Positions 36,595 to 46,893 of a DNA stretch of 64,000 nucleotides are shown here, in pieces. How positions within the stretch are numbered: position 1 is the first letter of the stretch; each line of letters starts with the position of its first letter. The position numbers and the translations under genes are program-made. A model generated the notes under the pieces. That model saw nothing but the letters and a program-made list of their open reading frames with translations, did not search any database and was not told the origin of the DNA. The stretch is taken from positions 8,103,477-8,167,476 of the forward strand of contig CM019238.1 in NCBI GenBank assembly GCA_009741485.1. The letters run 5' to 3'. The stretch comes from Malurus cyaneus samueli. Taxonomy: Eukaryota > Chordata > Aves > Passeriformes > Maluridae.

Positions 36595-36708
36595 GACCAG
36601 GCTGGAGGGGGCTCTGAGCACCAAGCCCTGCTGGAAGTTGTCCCTGTCTATGGCAGGGGCTTGGAACGAGATGGTTTTTCAGGTTAACCATTCTGGAAGT
36701 CTATGATG
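36595..36708 (+). mobile_element. CR1 LINE 3'-end fragment
   Basis: The stretch follows the bird CR1 3' end in order: an AGGCTGGAGGGGGCTCTGAG block, a CTGGAAGTTGTCCCTG block, TATGGCAGGGGCTTGGAAC, GAGATGGTTTTTCAGG, then a degraded ATTCTGGAAGTCTATGATGG tail. CR1 is the dominant bird non-LTR retrotransposon. Copies are usually 5'-truncated and this one keeps only the last ~115 bases. No ORF survives. Confidence 0.88.
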
Positions 36709-38779
36709 GGTTTAGATAGAGGTATTTGTGTGGTGCTTCCTGAGATTGCTCCAGCCCCTCTACAGCACAAAGAGATTTGTGAAATTGTCATTTGTGAAAA
36801 CAAAGTGTAATTGAGGGAGCTGGCTCCTGGACTTAGGAAATACATTGCTGTGAACGTTGGTGCTGGTGAGTGAGATGGCCTTTTGTCTGCTCACCTCTAA
36901 ATGTAAGAACCCACTGAAAAGGAGTTGTGTGTTTTCAGTTCCCGTTCCCTTTTGCAAAACTAGAAATTGACCAGTACATTTTTATTAAAGCATAGCTCCT
37001 TTCTCAATTGATATTTGCTTTTGTACAGATGGTTTTCCTCCCTATTTTTTTCCTACTGGGGATGAGAAGTAATTGCTTAGAAGTTCATTCTGTTTTTTTT
37101 TCTAAACAGTTCTTCCATTTCCTTCTGACCCTTCCATTTCCCCTCAAAACCTACATTTACAGCCTTTCTCCTAAGTACTTTGCACCTCCAGAGCTCTCTG
37201 CTACTGCTTTTTTTTTTTTTTTCCTGTGTTTCTGCTGCTCCTTCCCTTTTAGAGAGCTGTGTTCTCATGCTTTTGCCTTTCCTTCTCATTCAATTCAGTA
37301 GCAAAACCGCCAGCAGCTCCTGTTAGAGCCATGCTGACCCTGCCCTGCTCCCTGGGACACAGCTCTCTCTCCCCTTTCAAGGGCTGTGAGCTACTTGCAG
37401 ACTTCCCTGCTCCGAGCAGCCTCTTCTTTGACCTTGTGCAATGTGTTAAAGGTTGTGTATAGTATATAAAATAAAACCTCACCTGCAAAGTAAGCCAAGT
37501 CATTATTATCTAACCCTGGTGCTCTGCAGGGTCAGCTGTTACTGTCACAGTGTGAGGATGTTACTGGAGCCCTCTCAACTCCAGAAAACAGGAAAATCAA
37601 CACCTCAGGCAGCAGCAGTGTTTCCCTTTCAGCACAGAGCAATATTTGTATACTGGAGAGAAGAGCAGCACCATCATGACAGCATCATCCAGCTTTTACA
37701 AACAGCTTGTTTTGACATGGTCACCAAATGCTGGAGGCTGCAGGATTGCTGTGTGGGGTTCTGGGCTGGAAAAGTGCTCTGCTGGCTCGGGCTCGAGTAA
37801 CTGAGTGCTCTTCAATGGCATTTGCTGCTATAAAGTTCCTTGCAAAGTTAAGTGATTGAAGTTTTATAACCACCTTGCTTCCCGGATTTACTGGTCTTTC
37901 AGAAAGCTGTTTCCTCACTTTGTCAGAAAATACTTGCAGGGGAGAAAAAAAAAGGATTTCTTCAGGAGAAACACAGGAAGTCAGCAGCTCTAGAATCAGT
38001 CCAGTTTTTGTGGTTTTGATAAGGTGGTGACAACTTTCAGATCCAGGTGTCTGCAAAGTTTTCTTGTGGGTCTGAAGTAGAAATGTCACCCAGCAGTGTG
38101 TCTAATTCAGCATCTGCCTGCATTTCTCTCTTCTGAAAATGACAAAATCTTGCTTCAACCAGTAATGGGCCAAAACAAACAGACTGCATTTTTCCTAACT
38201 TCTTTGAGAAGAATGATCTCATTCCTGTTCTTGTTTATCATTCTCTTTTCTCAATGCACGCAGCCCTCTGAGCCCTCCTCCCCACTGCCACCAGTGCTCC
38301 AGCCCCTGCATTTCACCAGCACAAGAAATGACACATCTGAGCCTCTCAGACACGTGGTAACTGCAGGAGGCTCTGAAAAATCCCATTTTATATCTCCCAT
38401 TGCCACAAATGAATCGAACCCAGTTTCTGCTTCTTCTATTCATAAACATTCCCCTTCAAAAATAGCTTTTAGACAAACTTTTCAGCTCAGACATTGTTCA
38501 CATGACTTAATGATTGGGGTTTTTCTAACATTGATGGTTGTAGGTAAAAAGGAGACATTGGTCTGGGTACCATCTTTTCATCTCCAATATGAAGCTTTTG
38601 CCTCAATTGTTGGAAGTCTTGGGGAACTATGGAAGTTTTAACAGTTTTATTTTTTTTTCTGCTCTTCTAGTTTCCTGAGCTAGATAAGCCAGAGAGGCTT
38701 TTTGAATCTCAGGCAGCTGCTGATGTTAAAAGTACTTCTTAATTGCATATTTTTGAGAGGTTTTAATGGCCCAGTGATT
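36709..38779. other. Non-coding sequence, nothing firmly recognised
   Basis: Includes a T15 run at 37208-37222. On the minus strand a long pyrimidine tract ending near 37935 is followed by an open frame to 37724, and a GAG|GTGAGC donor-like site lies near 36893. None joins in phase to a neighbour. The plus-strand 181-codon frame at 38096-38641 has no motif. Confidence 0.45.
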
Positions 38780-38875
38780 TCCTAGATTTGCAGGCCAGAA
38801 GACATTACTGTGATCATCTACTCTGACCTCCTTCAGAGATGTAGGAATCACAGGGTGAAATCCCATTAAATGGAT
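38780..38875 (-). mobile_element. Ancient CR1-like (sauropsid) 3'-end fragment
   Basis: The plus strand reads GGCCAGAAGACATTACTGTG, then ATCATCTACTCTGACCTCCT. This matches my memory of the reverse complement of old CR1-family 3' ends shared by turtles, crocodilians and birds. It is more diverged than the other CR1 copies here, consistent with greater age. The outer edges are uncertain. Confidence 0.5.
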
Positions 38876-39602
38876 TAAATAGTAAGTGTAAAATTAAAAA
38901 GATAATAAAATTTAATATTTCTTCTTGGTGCTGGTCCAGGACTTAAGGTAGTGGGGTATTAGAGTGCAAATGTACCTGATTTCCATGTTTCTGTGCTGCA
39001 GAAAAGAAACTTTTTCTCTCATTGTTTAGCAAGTGTCTCCTTTTTCCCTGCCCTGTGAATCCTTCTACTTTAATAAGGAAATGTGATCCTGTTGGATGTT
39101 AGGCTATCCATGCATCTGTAACAAGTCAGGCACATCATCCCCGTCACACCTCTAGCCCGGGGCCTCCTGTGTGTGTGACACATCACTTAGCAAAGATGAT
39201 GGAGGGGATGTGTTTGACATCCTCAGGATCCAGGGCTGGATCTGGTACCTACACATTATCTGCAGCTTGTGTAGAACTGAAACACCCCAGAATTCCCCCC
39301 TGGAAACCTCCTGTGTGTTACCAAAAACGAGAGCAGCCCTGGAGGCACCTTGTCATATGCCACAGGGCAGATTTTTGAGATGATTCTTTTCAGATTCTTC
39401 GTGCTCTGGAAATGATCAGGTGCAGTCACTCTGTCTGGTTTCCAGCAGTGCAGTGGGTTATGCACATCATAACTGTTAAAGGGGTTGTTTTCAAGAAAAT
39501 AGCACCGATCCTGTATCGCAATAGTCACACTAACGAGGTAAAAGTAACTCTCAGACTGACATAGTCTGGATTCCAGTAAAGCTGAAGTCAATACCAAGGC
39601 AC
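38876..39602. other. Non-coding sequence with a weak minus-strand frame
   Basis: A minus-strand frame (39256-39597) is open and includes a GACAAG|GTGCCT donor-like site near 39344. Its acceptor (TATTGACTTCAG) is poor and the product is unrecognised. Confidence 0.4.
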
Positions 39603-39959
39603 CTTAAAGTGTAGGATTTGCTTTTCCTGCCATTGATTATGCATTTCCTCCTGACTTAACGCAGGTGATTTATAGTCAATAGTGTGCGTGATGGCCCACT
39701 GGAATTCAGCAAGGAGATTCTTCAGGAAAGGCCTGACATTTTGGGGTTTGTGTGTTCCTCTGAAATGACCCCGGGGAAATGTGACTCCTGGTGTTTGTGA
39801 ATTCAAACAAAGTCTAGAAACACTTTGCCAGCTATTCCCAGTGGCATAGCCATTGGAGGGCACAATCCAAAATGTAAATATTCCACATTTCTGTGCCCAT
39901 TCTGGTGCAACCCATGTGAAATTTCCCCCAGCATTGGCAGGCACAGATAACTCTACCCA
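39603..39959 (-). CDS. Acceptor-preceded open frame, unidentified (119 codons)
   Basis: Minus strand. A good acceptor (CTTCTCCTCCACCATTTGCAG) opens directly into a frame without stops for 119 codons to a weak AAG|GTGCCT donor. The first ~40 residues are Trp-rich and beta-like (for example FTWVAPEWAQKCGIFTFW). This faintly recalls the end of a Reeler-type domain, but not enough to assign it. Against it: the donor is weak, the plus strand has a strong GAGAAG|GTGAGT donor at 39981 next to the same bases, and no phase-matched neighbour was found. Confidence 0.13.
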
Positions 39960-41589
39960 CTGCAAATGGTGGAGGAGAAGGTGAGTTTTGTCAGCCAGAT
40001 TGTTAGTCTTGTCCTGATTCTCTGCAGGGGAGAAAAAGTCTTTAGAGCACAGGAAATTTCCCTGGTGTGTAAAAAGCGTGCTGTGTCATTCATTACTCAA
40101 ATGAAATCCTGTTTGTGCCTAATTGAGTGGTGAAACTAAAGCAAAATATATCTCAATTTATTTAATTCCCATATCTATTCTAATGAAGACCAGAAATATC
40201 TTGCTAAGAAACAAACTTTGGGTATTTCTGGTCTGGAAAATTTGATGTCTGGGGGGAAAACACACAGGTGGCTGTGGACAAATGGTTGCTTAGCACAGTG
40301 TTTTGGCAGGTGGGTAAAGAAGAGTTTGGTTTTGCTCTGGCTGGTAAAATTGGTGACCTGATTTAGCAGATGTTTGTGTTGCACTGGTTTATTTTCCTCT
40401 GGCCACATCTCAATTTTTCGTAGACCTCATGAGTTGCTTGTAGTTGTCTGATGTAATAAATTCCCTTCAACAACACCAATATTGTGGAAATGTCTGTCCA
40501 GAGATGCGAAACGTGCTGGAATTGCAAGAGGTGCTCACTTGAATAATTGTTTTGGATAATGCAAAAGGGGTTTTGAATTAACAGGCTGGAAGAGTAAACA
40601 AGATTAGAGCTAAGTGCTTTCAGGGACTGTGTGAAAAAATAGTCAAAAGCTAATTGCAAAGGAGTGGATAAGGCAAGAACATGAATTGGAAGGGGTGAGA
40701 ATGGAAAACGGAGAGGTCAGGAGTAGGATGGCCAGGTAAAACCAGCAGTGAAGGAAATGAGAGAGGGAGAAAAGATGGTGGTGTTTGTTCAGGTAGAAAT
40801 ATCACAAAAATACAGAGTAGCGTTTAAATTTTCATTGTGGGCACAGGGAAAAGCATCTTCTTAGAATATAAAATATACAAAATGGCATTTACAATAAGAG
40901 TTAAAAGATTAGATGGAGTAGGCAAGAGAGATGAAAGGTGTGAAATTGAAATCACTATCTGAAGTAGAAAATTTATATCTACTGTAATATTTAAGGAAGA
41001 ATAGGGGAGCAAGTGCAAGATACTTGTGAATGAGTGGAAAAGCAAGAGAAAATAGGGGGGAAACAAATCTGTATTCTCCTATAGAAACTAAAAGAAAGGA
41101 AATTATCATCTGTTTTACAGGGGTTTAAGAGATCAGCAAGCAGGAAGGATAGAAAGTCTCCTCTCATAGTCCTTGAAAAGCTTGAAAGAGCTTTGTGAAA
41201 GTCACTGCTCCTAAGACACAAGCTATAAGACAAAAGCTGTTTCTCATAACCAACCAGGACATCATTTCTTATGCATCTGTTTTCCAACCTTGAGCATAAA
41301 TCACTTCTACTGTCATTTTTGTTGCCTCCATCCTATTAGAAAAGTGTTAAGTTGCCAAATCTTACCTCTGACCTTGTCCTTACAAGAGCAGGAAGATTAT
41401 TTTCTGGGCTGTTTCTTCTGAGGTACTATGGAATAGCTCTTGTGAGTTAACTCAGAACTGAAATGGTTCAGAAGTAGAATTTTGATTCTCATCTCCAAAT
41501 ATCCAATGATTTCACCTCCTATTCACCCTGCCTTTTGTTTTTTCACTGGTCTTCTGCCATTCTCCCCTGTGCTCTGGAGCATTCAGCCT
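39960..41589. other. Non-coding; purine-rich on the plus strand at 40.65-41.10 kb
   Basis: The purine bias produces long minus-strand frames rich in Phe, Leu, Ser and Pro at 40.8-41.3 kb, which I treat as artefacts. No repeat or RNA gene was identified. Confidence 0.5.
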
Positions 41590-41830
41590 GAATCTGAACA
41601 AATGTGAACAGTGATGTATGGACTGTAAATACAGTTTTCTTTGCTGACTTTGGGCCATTGGTAGTAAATGCATTATCTTCAACAGCTACAAGTTTTATAG
41701 AGAACATTATGCAAGCTCACAGGATCTGCTGTTGACTGTGCAAGTATCAAAGCCTATTGATTAGCTGCTACATGGGCCGTAATAAAACTATCATTATTAA
41801 TTATGATAGAAAAGTATATGTGTGTTCAGG
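41590..41830. promoter_or_regulatory. Candidate conserved element with a homeodomain palindrome
   Basis: A repeat-free block contains a 22-base near-perfect palindrome (41788-41809, arms CTATCAT and ATGATAG around a TATTAATT core) with TAAT/ATTA homeodomain cores. An enhancer role is inferred. Conservation is untested. Confidence 0.3.
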
Positions 41831-42572
41831 TAGCAAGCCACCTCTTCTATTTTTTTCTCAATTTATTGCTGAGGCACAGGAGATTGCAAGTCACCTTTAC
41901 ATTTTGAGAGAGAGAAAAAGAACCTGACATTGTTGCATTATTTCAGACTAAAAGGGATGATGCCTTATTGTCTTCCCAGCTTCTACTGCAAGAAATTGTT
42001 ACAAGTATTTGTGAGCTGTTCCACACAGAAATAACTGATTTTATAACCTCTGTAATATAGGAGAGCAGTAATCTGTTTTTCAATATTAGGTCAAGTTGCT
42101 CTCATCTAATCTTGTCTGTTCCTTTCTTGCAGTTTCTATGCTAGAAATTGTAAAAGGAAGTACTCTTATAAAAGATACATTTATTGAGTGAAGATTAGTT
42201 GTTTGTTGCTATTGACAGCACTGGGGATATGAAACATGTTCTTTAGGGCCATTGGTTAAAGCTACCCTTTTCTTCAAGGCTACAGGTATAAAATGCAAAA
42301 TACATACCAAAAATCTCTATTTTATACAATATGAAAAAGGTAATGTGTCTTTAATCTTGACCTTGTAGCAGTTACTCTCTCTGTGGTGAGCTATATACGG
42401 TTTCTGTTGTAGTAAACCTTTGAGCTTATGCTGATTTTTCTCTATATTGATTAATTTAATTAAATCACTGCTTTGTGTATAAGACAACTATTGGTACAAA
42501 TTAAAATACTGGGGAAGTGAAAGGGTTATTTCTAAGCGGAAAAACTCGAGTACTCCTGTGTAAGATATATAT
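41831..42572. other. Non-coding sequence, nothing recognised
   Basis: AT-rich single-copy sequence without frames, repeats or strong structure. Confidence 0.55.
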
Positions 42573-42611
42573 AAGCCCTTTTCTGTGTGTATCATATATA
42601 CAAGAGGGCTT
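42573..42611. repeat. 39-base hairpin: 17-bp stem, 5-base loop
   Basis: The arms AAGCCCTTTTCTGTGTG and TATATACAAGAGGGCTT pair over 17 positions around a TATCA loop. As plus-strand RNA this gives one C-C mismatch and four G-U pairs, so it folds better as RNA than as a DNA cruciform. It is short for a microRNA precursor and the flanks do not extend the stem. Confidence 0.6.
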
Positions 42612-43109
42612 CCAAATTAATTCTCTTGTCCTGTGTGTCCCCAAAGAGTGCTGAAGGATCTGTTATTTAAGAAGGAGATTAAGCTACCTTTTAGACTTGG
42701 AGCTTTAGGTTTAAGACCTTCTTACTTTAATCTTCTGCTTGTTTTTCTCTTCCCTACCTCTTTGCTCTCTCAAAACAGGTGATGCTAGGAGTACTCATTA
42801 TTTCAAATGAAGAAAATTTATTAAGGTGTGTGAGAGTACTGAGGAATAGAGAAGCTGAAAAGGCTTTCTCCTTAATAATGATACGGTGCAAAAGCACTGA
42901 TATTGATATACATTCTCTAAGATTATAGCATGTTCCTAATTTTCTTTTGCATTTGGGAAAGGCTCTTAGCTGGAAAAAACCTACAAAATTGATTTGCAAT
43001 GAGGGTATTTATTTTAGCTTAGACCAAGAAATACTCTATCTGTTGTATGGGTGTGATCTGCAGATCTTGCTGCACTTCTTCCCACCCTCCACATGTGCTG
43101 TGTTGCATT
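42612..43109. other. Non-coding sequence, nothing recognised
   Basis: AT-rich single-copy sequence. The minus-strand frame at 42754-42999 has no motif support. Confidence 0.55.
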
Positions 43110-43400
43110 TTTAATTTAGATAATTCCATCTACTTTGGTTTGGAAGGATATACATTTCTGTTGTTCAATTTAACTTTCATTAAATTCATTAGTAAATAGC
43201 AACATCAGATGATTAGAGAATGGAGGTGGCTGAATGGTCGGTGGTTGAAGTTTAATTCTGTTTTGTTCCTTCACTGTATTTCAATTAAAGCAATAAATTT
43301 ACAAATAAATGCTTGATTGTATAATCTGATTCCTCCTTTTCACTTTTGACTGAGCAGCGCTGCTATTGTGTATTTACTGCAAGGTTCTTGTTTCAGCTGT
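43110..43400. promoter_or_regulatory. Candidate AT-rich conserved element
   Basis: A repeat-free block with many TTAAAT, ATTAG, CAATTAAAG and TTTACAAATAAA words and few open codons in any frame. The call is from texture only. Confidence 0.25.
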
Positions 43401-43530
43401 GCATTAAATGGCTTGGAAAAGTGAGCTCATTTGCTAAGCTCAGGTAACCAAAGCCTTGCAAGGCGTGGCTGTGTGTGGCAGGGATGTGGCAGGGAGCAAT
43501 GCCTGGATCTGGCTCGTTCTGCTGAGCCCT

Positions 43531-43580
43531 GGTGTCACTTTGGGCAGGTCATTGTCACCTGAGCCAGGCTGAGCCTGCCA
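43531..43580 (+). repeat. Possible MIR-like fragment
   Basis: The block CACTTTGGGCAGGTCATTGT followed by CACCTGAGCCAGGCTGAGCC resembles the 3' part of the MIR core as I remember it (CTTGGGCAAGTCAC...CTGAGCCT). It is short and degraded, so the assignment is tentative. Confidence 0.22.
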
Positions 43581-45399
43581 TCCTCCACCCTGTTTGAGTC
43601 TGATTGGCTTTCTTTAGATTGCACACCCAGATGAGAGTGATGGACACCTGCAGCTCATGGAATAAGGGACAGGAAGGTGAATGCACACTGCAATACTCTA
43701 TTGTGTTTTGGGGAGGAAACTGTTTATCTTGTTATTCTTTCATTGAAAATCCCAGCACTGATGCAGTTCCCTGTGCACCTGAGAAGGGGTAGCAAAGCAT
43801 GTGCAGGAGAATGTGCTGCTTGTGATGCTGAGGACGTCTCTGAGAATTAGAATTTATTTTTAAGAGAGAAGAAGCTCTCAGCCTCAGCTTTTTGTTCTCA
43901 GCTAGATTACAAGCTCCCAGTTCAATACCTGTTTCACATTCCTTTCATCAGCCCCGCCCTTAGCAATCTTTTGCTTAATGTAAACCTTCCCATCTCCATT
44001 TATGTGAGAGCTCTGCTCTGCTCCTCTCTCCAGAGCATTCTTGGGGGTGTGTGTAAGAACCACGAGGGGCAAACTGCGGGGTGTGAAGGAAAAATGATAT
44101 TCTGGAGAGTAACTGTCGCTTTGTTAGGGATGGAGGTTTTTTCTGTTTAACAGTCTACAAGGCAGAGTTCCATCTTTGCAGAGGATCCTTCTGTTAGGAT
44201 TGCTTATGTGGGCAAAGGATTTTTCAAAATTATTCCCTGATAGAAACATTTTCAACAGAGAAAATGGATTTGTCTGTGTATTTGAGATATGTGTATAATA
44301 CCATTAGTGTACACGCAGATGTATTCACTACAGTTATACATTAGAAATATGGCTCTCTGTTGCAAGGTCAAGAATTGGAGAACTGAGAAAATCTAAATTT
44401 GTAATTCTTTGTGCAACCTTAATTCTATGCATGCTGGATTTCTTCCAACACTTATCTTCCAACACTGAGCTCTTATCTTGCTCAAAGCCCAAAGTGTTTG
44501 GAAGAGGAGGTTAGATCATGGAATTTGAAAAATAAGTCATAATCCTGAAAGGGCAGAATAAAGACTGTGTGGCAGCATAAATCTGCCATTTCATAAGCTG
44601 AAATGTGTGATTTGCAATCTAAACGTTTTAATGCAGTTTACTGGATGTCATTTCCTATTTATTTTCTTAAAGGCAAAGAGAAAAACAAGTCTGTTTGGAA
44701 TAATTGCAGAAGCTGTTCAATGGCACATTATCAGGATCTGAGAGCTTCCCTCCAGCACTGCCACGTCACCCCTGGCAGCAGGGACGAGCTGTGGCTGCCA
44801 GACTCTGAAAATGGAGAGGAAAGGTAGTCTGTGCAAGTTGAGTTTGTCAGTTTTGGTGAGAAGGGAGGTTTTATCCCTGCTGGAGATGGGAGGCAGTTGT
44901 GAGGACATCTGGGGGTTGGCACTTGGCTGCTGCCCCCAAGGGTGGGAAGGATGTTCAGCTGGCACTTTATCCCAAGAAAAGCAAATGGAAAATGGTGACC
45001 TTTGGAGTCCTGAAATCTCTTGAAGAAGGGAGCAAACTGACTGTCCAAACTTTTTTCATCACTGCATTTGCTTTTTATTCACATACATTGAGAAAATTAG
45101 TGGAGAGGATATCGATTTTATCTTTAGATGTTGTTGAATTTTTCTTCCTCTTCTGGAAAGAGTACATTGTCTCTGTTTCTTATATACAGTAACATTTTTT
45201 GATGAAATTAAGAATATATTTTCCCAGAATTGAAGGTATTTCTATTTACCTCTGTCCACAGACAAAATGCCACTTTTTGAATAACATTATTCAGGCTCCT
45301 ATCATGTTGCTGATAATTGTTATTAATGCAATATGTGTTAGTCTTCCTAGCAGACCTGACAAGCCAAAGAATAAAAGTGTAAGGAAGTGGAATTAATAA
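43581..45399. other. Non-coding sequence, nothing recognised
   Basis: Contains a 12-base word repeated in tandem (TCTTCCAACACT near 44442 and 44456). A GC-richer stretch at 44.74-44.99 kb is open on both strands, which is a composition effect. Confidence 0.5.
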
Positions 45400-45640
45400 T
45401 TCTGTTGCAATGCATCACATAGATAAGGCAGTAATTGCAAGGTCAGATGGGCGTACATAGATAGATGGTTAACTGGGAGTGCTGTAATGAAAGCACAGGC
45501 CTTTTACATATGTTTATGAATAATGTTTCTCATAAAGACACCAGATTGATTGTCTACAAAACCATCTTCTGAGCCAGAAATGATCAACACTCGTGGTAAT
45601 GAAATATTAAAGATAAATTTGTGAATCCATATTAGAAGGA
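45400..45640. promoter_or_regulatory. Candidate conserved element
   Basis: A repeat-free block with varied words, AGATAAGG (GATA-type) near 45420 and several TAAT cores. It has no usable frame. Texture only. Confidence 0.22.
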
Positions 45641-46700
45641 AATTTCGAACTGTTGTAATTTGCTGCTCAGACATTTCTTATTCCAGAAATGAGATATACA
45701 TGAAAAATTCTGATAAAAGAATGTTCCATCTCTCTTTCTGTTAACATATTTACCAATCTCTTTACAAGTGATGTGCCTTCTCTTAGGCCTAAATGAAAGA
45801 AAATAAAGCTTCAAATCACTGACAAGAGGTGAAGTAGAAAAATACATAGCATGAGTTTTTCTGAGAGAATCAGTGCATAGTTATATTTTTGTGTTATAAG
45901 AGACACAGGAATTAGATTTGCTGGTTTCCTAGCAACTATGAGTCTCAGAATTTTAAAGCTGAAGATCAAACTTCTATCACCTGCTTAGAAGTACAGACAG
46001 ATGTGTATTAACAAAAACAATCTCCGAAATAATTTCAGTGTAAGCCACTGAAGTATTTTATAGTAATCTAAAAATAAGATCTGGCTTTCTAGATCAGTAT
46101 CAACCCTAATCATGGGCTGCCAATAACTAACAGTTTTCTCATGTTATTTAAGATATTTATCAAATTTTGTTAAATATGTCCTTTGAGCGTTTTCAGGGGA
46201 AAAATAAGGCAAGCTATTGGGAGTATGGAGGTTGGAACTGCAGGAAAAAGAATCTTTCCTTTTTTATGCACTTAGTTGTGTATTTTAAACTCCAGTTTGT
46301 TTTTAGCCCTTTCTCATGCTAGTACTTTTTCATGCTTTGATATTCAGACTCTACTTTGGCTATTTTTTTCATAAATACTCTGCAGCATTGGCTCAAACAG
46401 CTTCTGCTCCTTGCAGTGACCCTGCTTTCTGGCCATGGAGCAGTGAGACTTTCCTTGAGGTGCTTTGCACAGCATTCCCCTATTCACACAACAGAGCGCA
46501 GCAGTTTAGAGGAAACTCTTGATTCCAAGATTGTAAATATAAACTTAGTGGTGGATAACATATTCATGAGTTGAATTCTGGGTTAATAAGGGTGGATGCT
46601 TTTGCTTGACACCTTATTCTAGCAGTTTGAAGCACAAATTGCATTGTTCTCAAATGGGAAATAGCAAGGCTGAAAAAATCACTGGAAATGACACTGAAAT
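45641..46700. other. Non-coding sequence, nothing recognised
   Basis: AT-rich single-copy sequence with short unsupported frames on both strands. Confidence 0.55.
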
Positions 46701-46893
46701 AATCACAGAATAGAATTACAGAATGGTCTGGGTTGGAAGGGACATTAAAGACCATCTCTTTAAGAGGGACTCTTCCCTCTATCCCAGGTTGTTCCAAGCC
46801 CTGTCCAAGCTGTTTCTGGACACTTCCAGGAGTGGCACATTCTCACCTTCTCTGGGCAGCCTGTGCCAGGCCCTCAGCACCCTCTCAGGGAAG
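46701..46893 (-). mobile_element. CR1 LINE 3'-end fragment
   Basis: The plus strand reads as the reverse complement of a bird CR1 3' end. It starts with the tail AATCACAGAATAGAATTACA, followed by GGTCTGGGTTGGAAGGGACA, AAAGACCATC, AGGTTGTTCCAAGCCCTGTC, GGACACTTCCAGGAGTGG and CTCTGGGCAGCCTGTGCC, and ends near CCCTCTCAGGGAAGA. A short internal deletion removes the usual segment after the ACCATC block. The copy is 5'-truncated and non-coding. Confidence 0.95.

Noticed and set aside
36893..36957. Minus-strand mini-exon ending at GAG|GTGAGC
   Set aside because: A good donor, but its phase does not match any neighbouring block and the frame is short.
37724..37940. Minus-strand frame after a long T/C tract ending CTGCAAG
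   Set aside because: The acceptor is attractive, but no adequate donor or phase-matched partner was found.
38096..38641. 181-codon plus-strand frame
   Set aside because: Alternative start codon, no motif, no splice context. A frame of this size occurs by chance in 64 kb.
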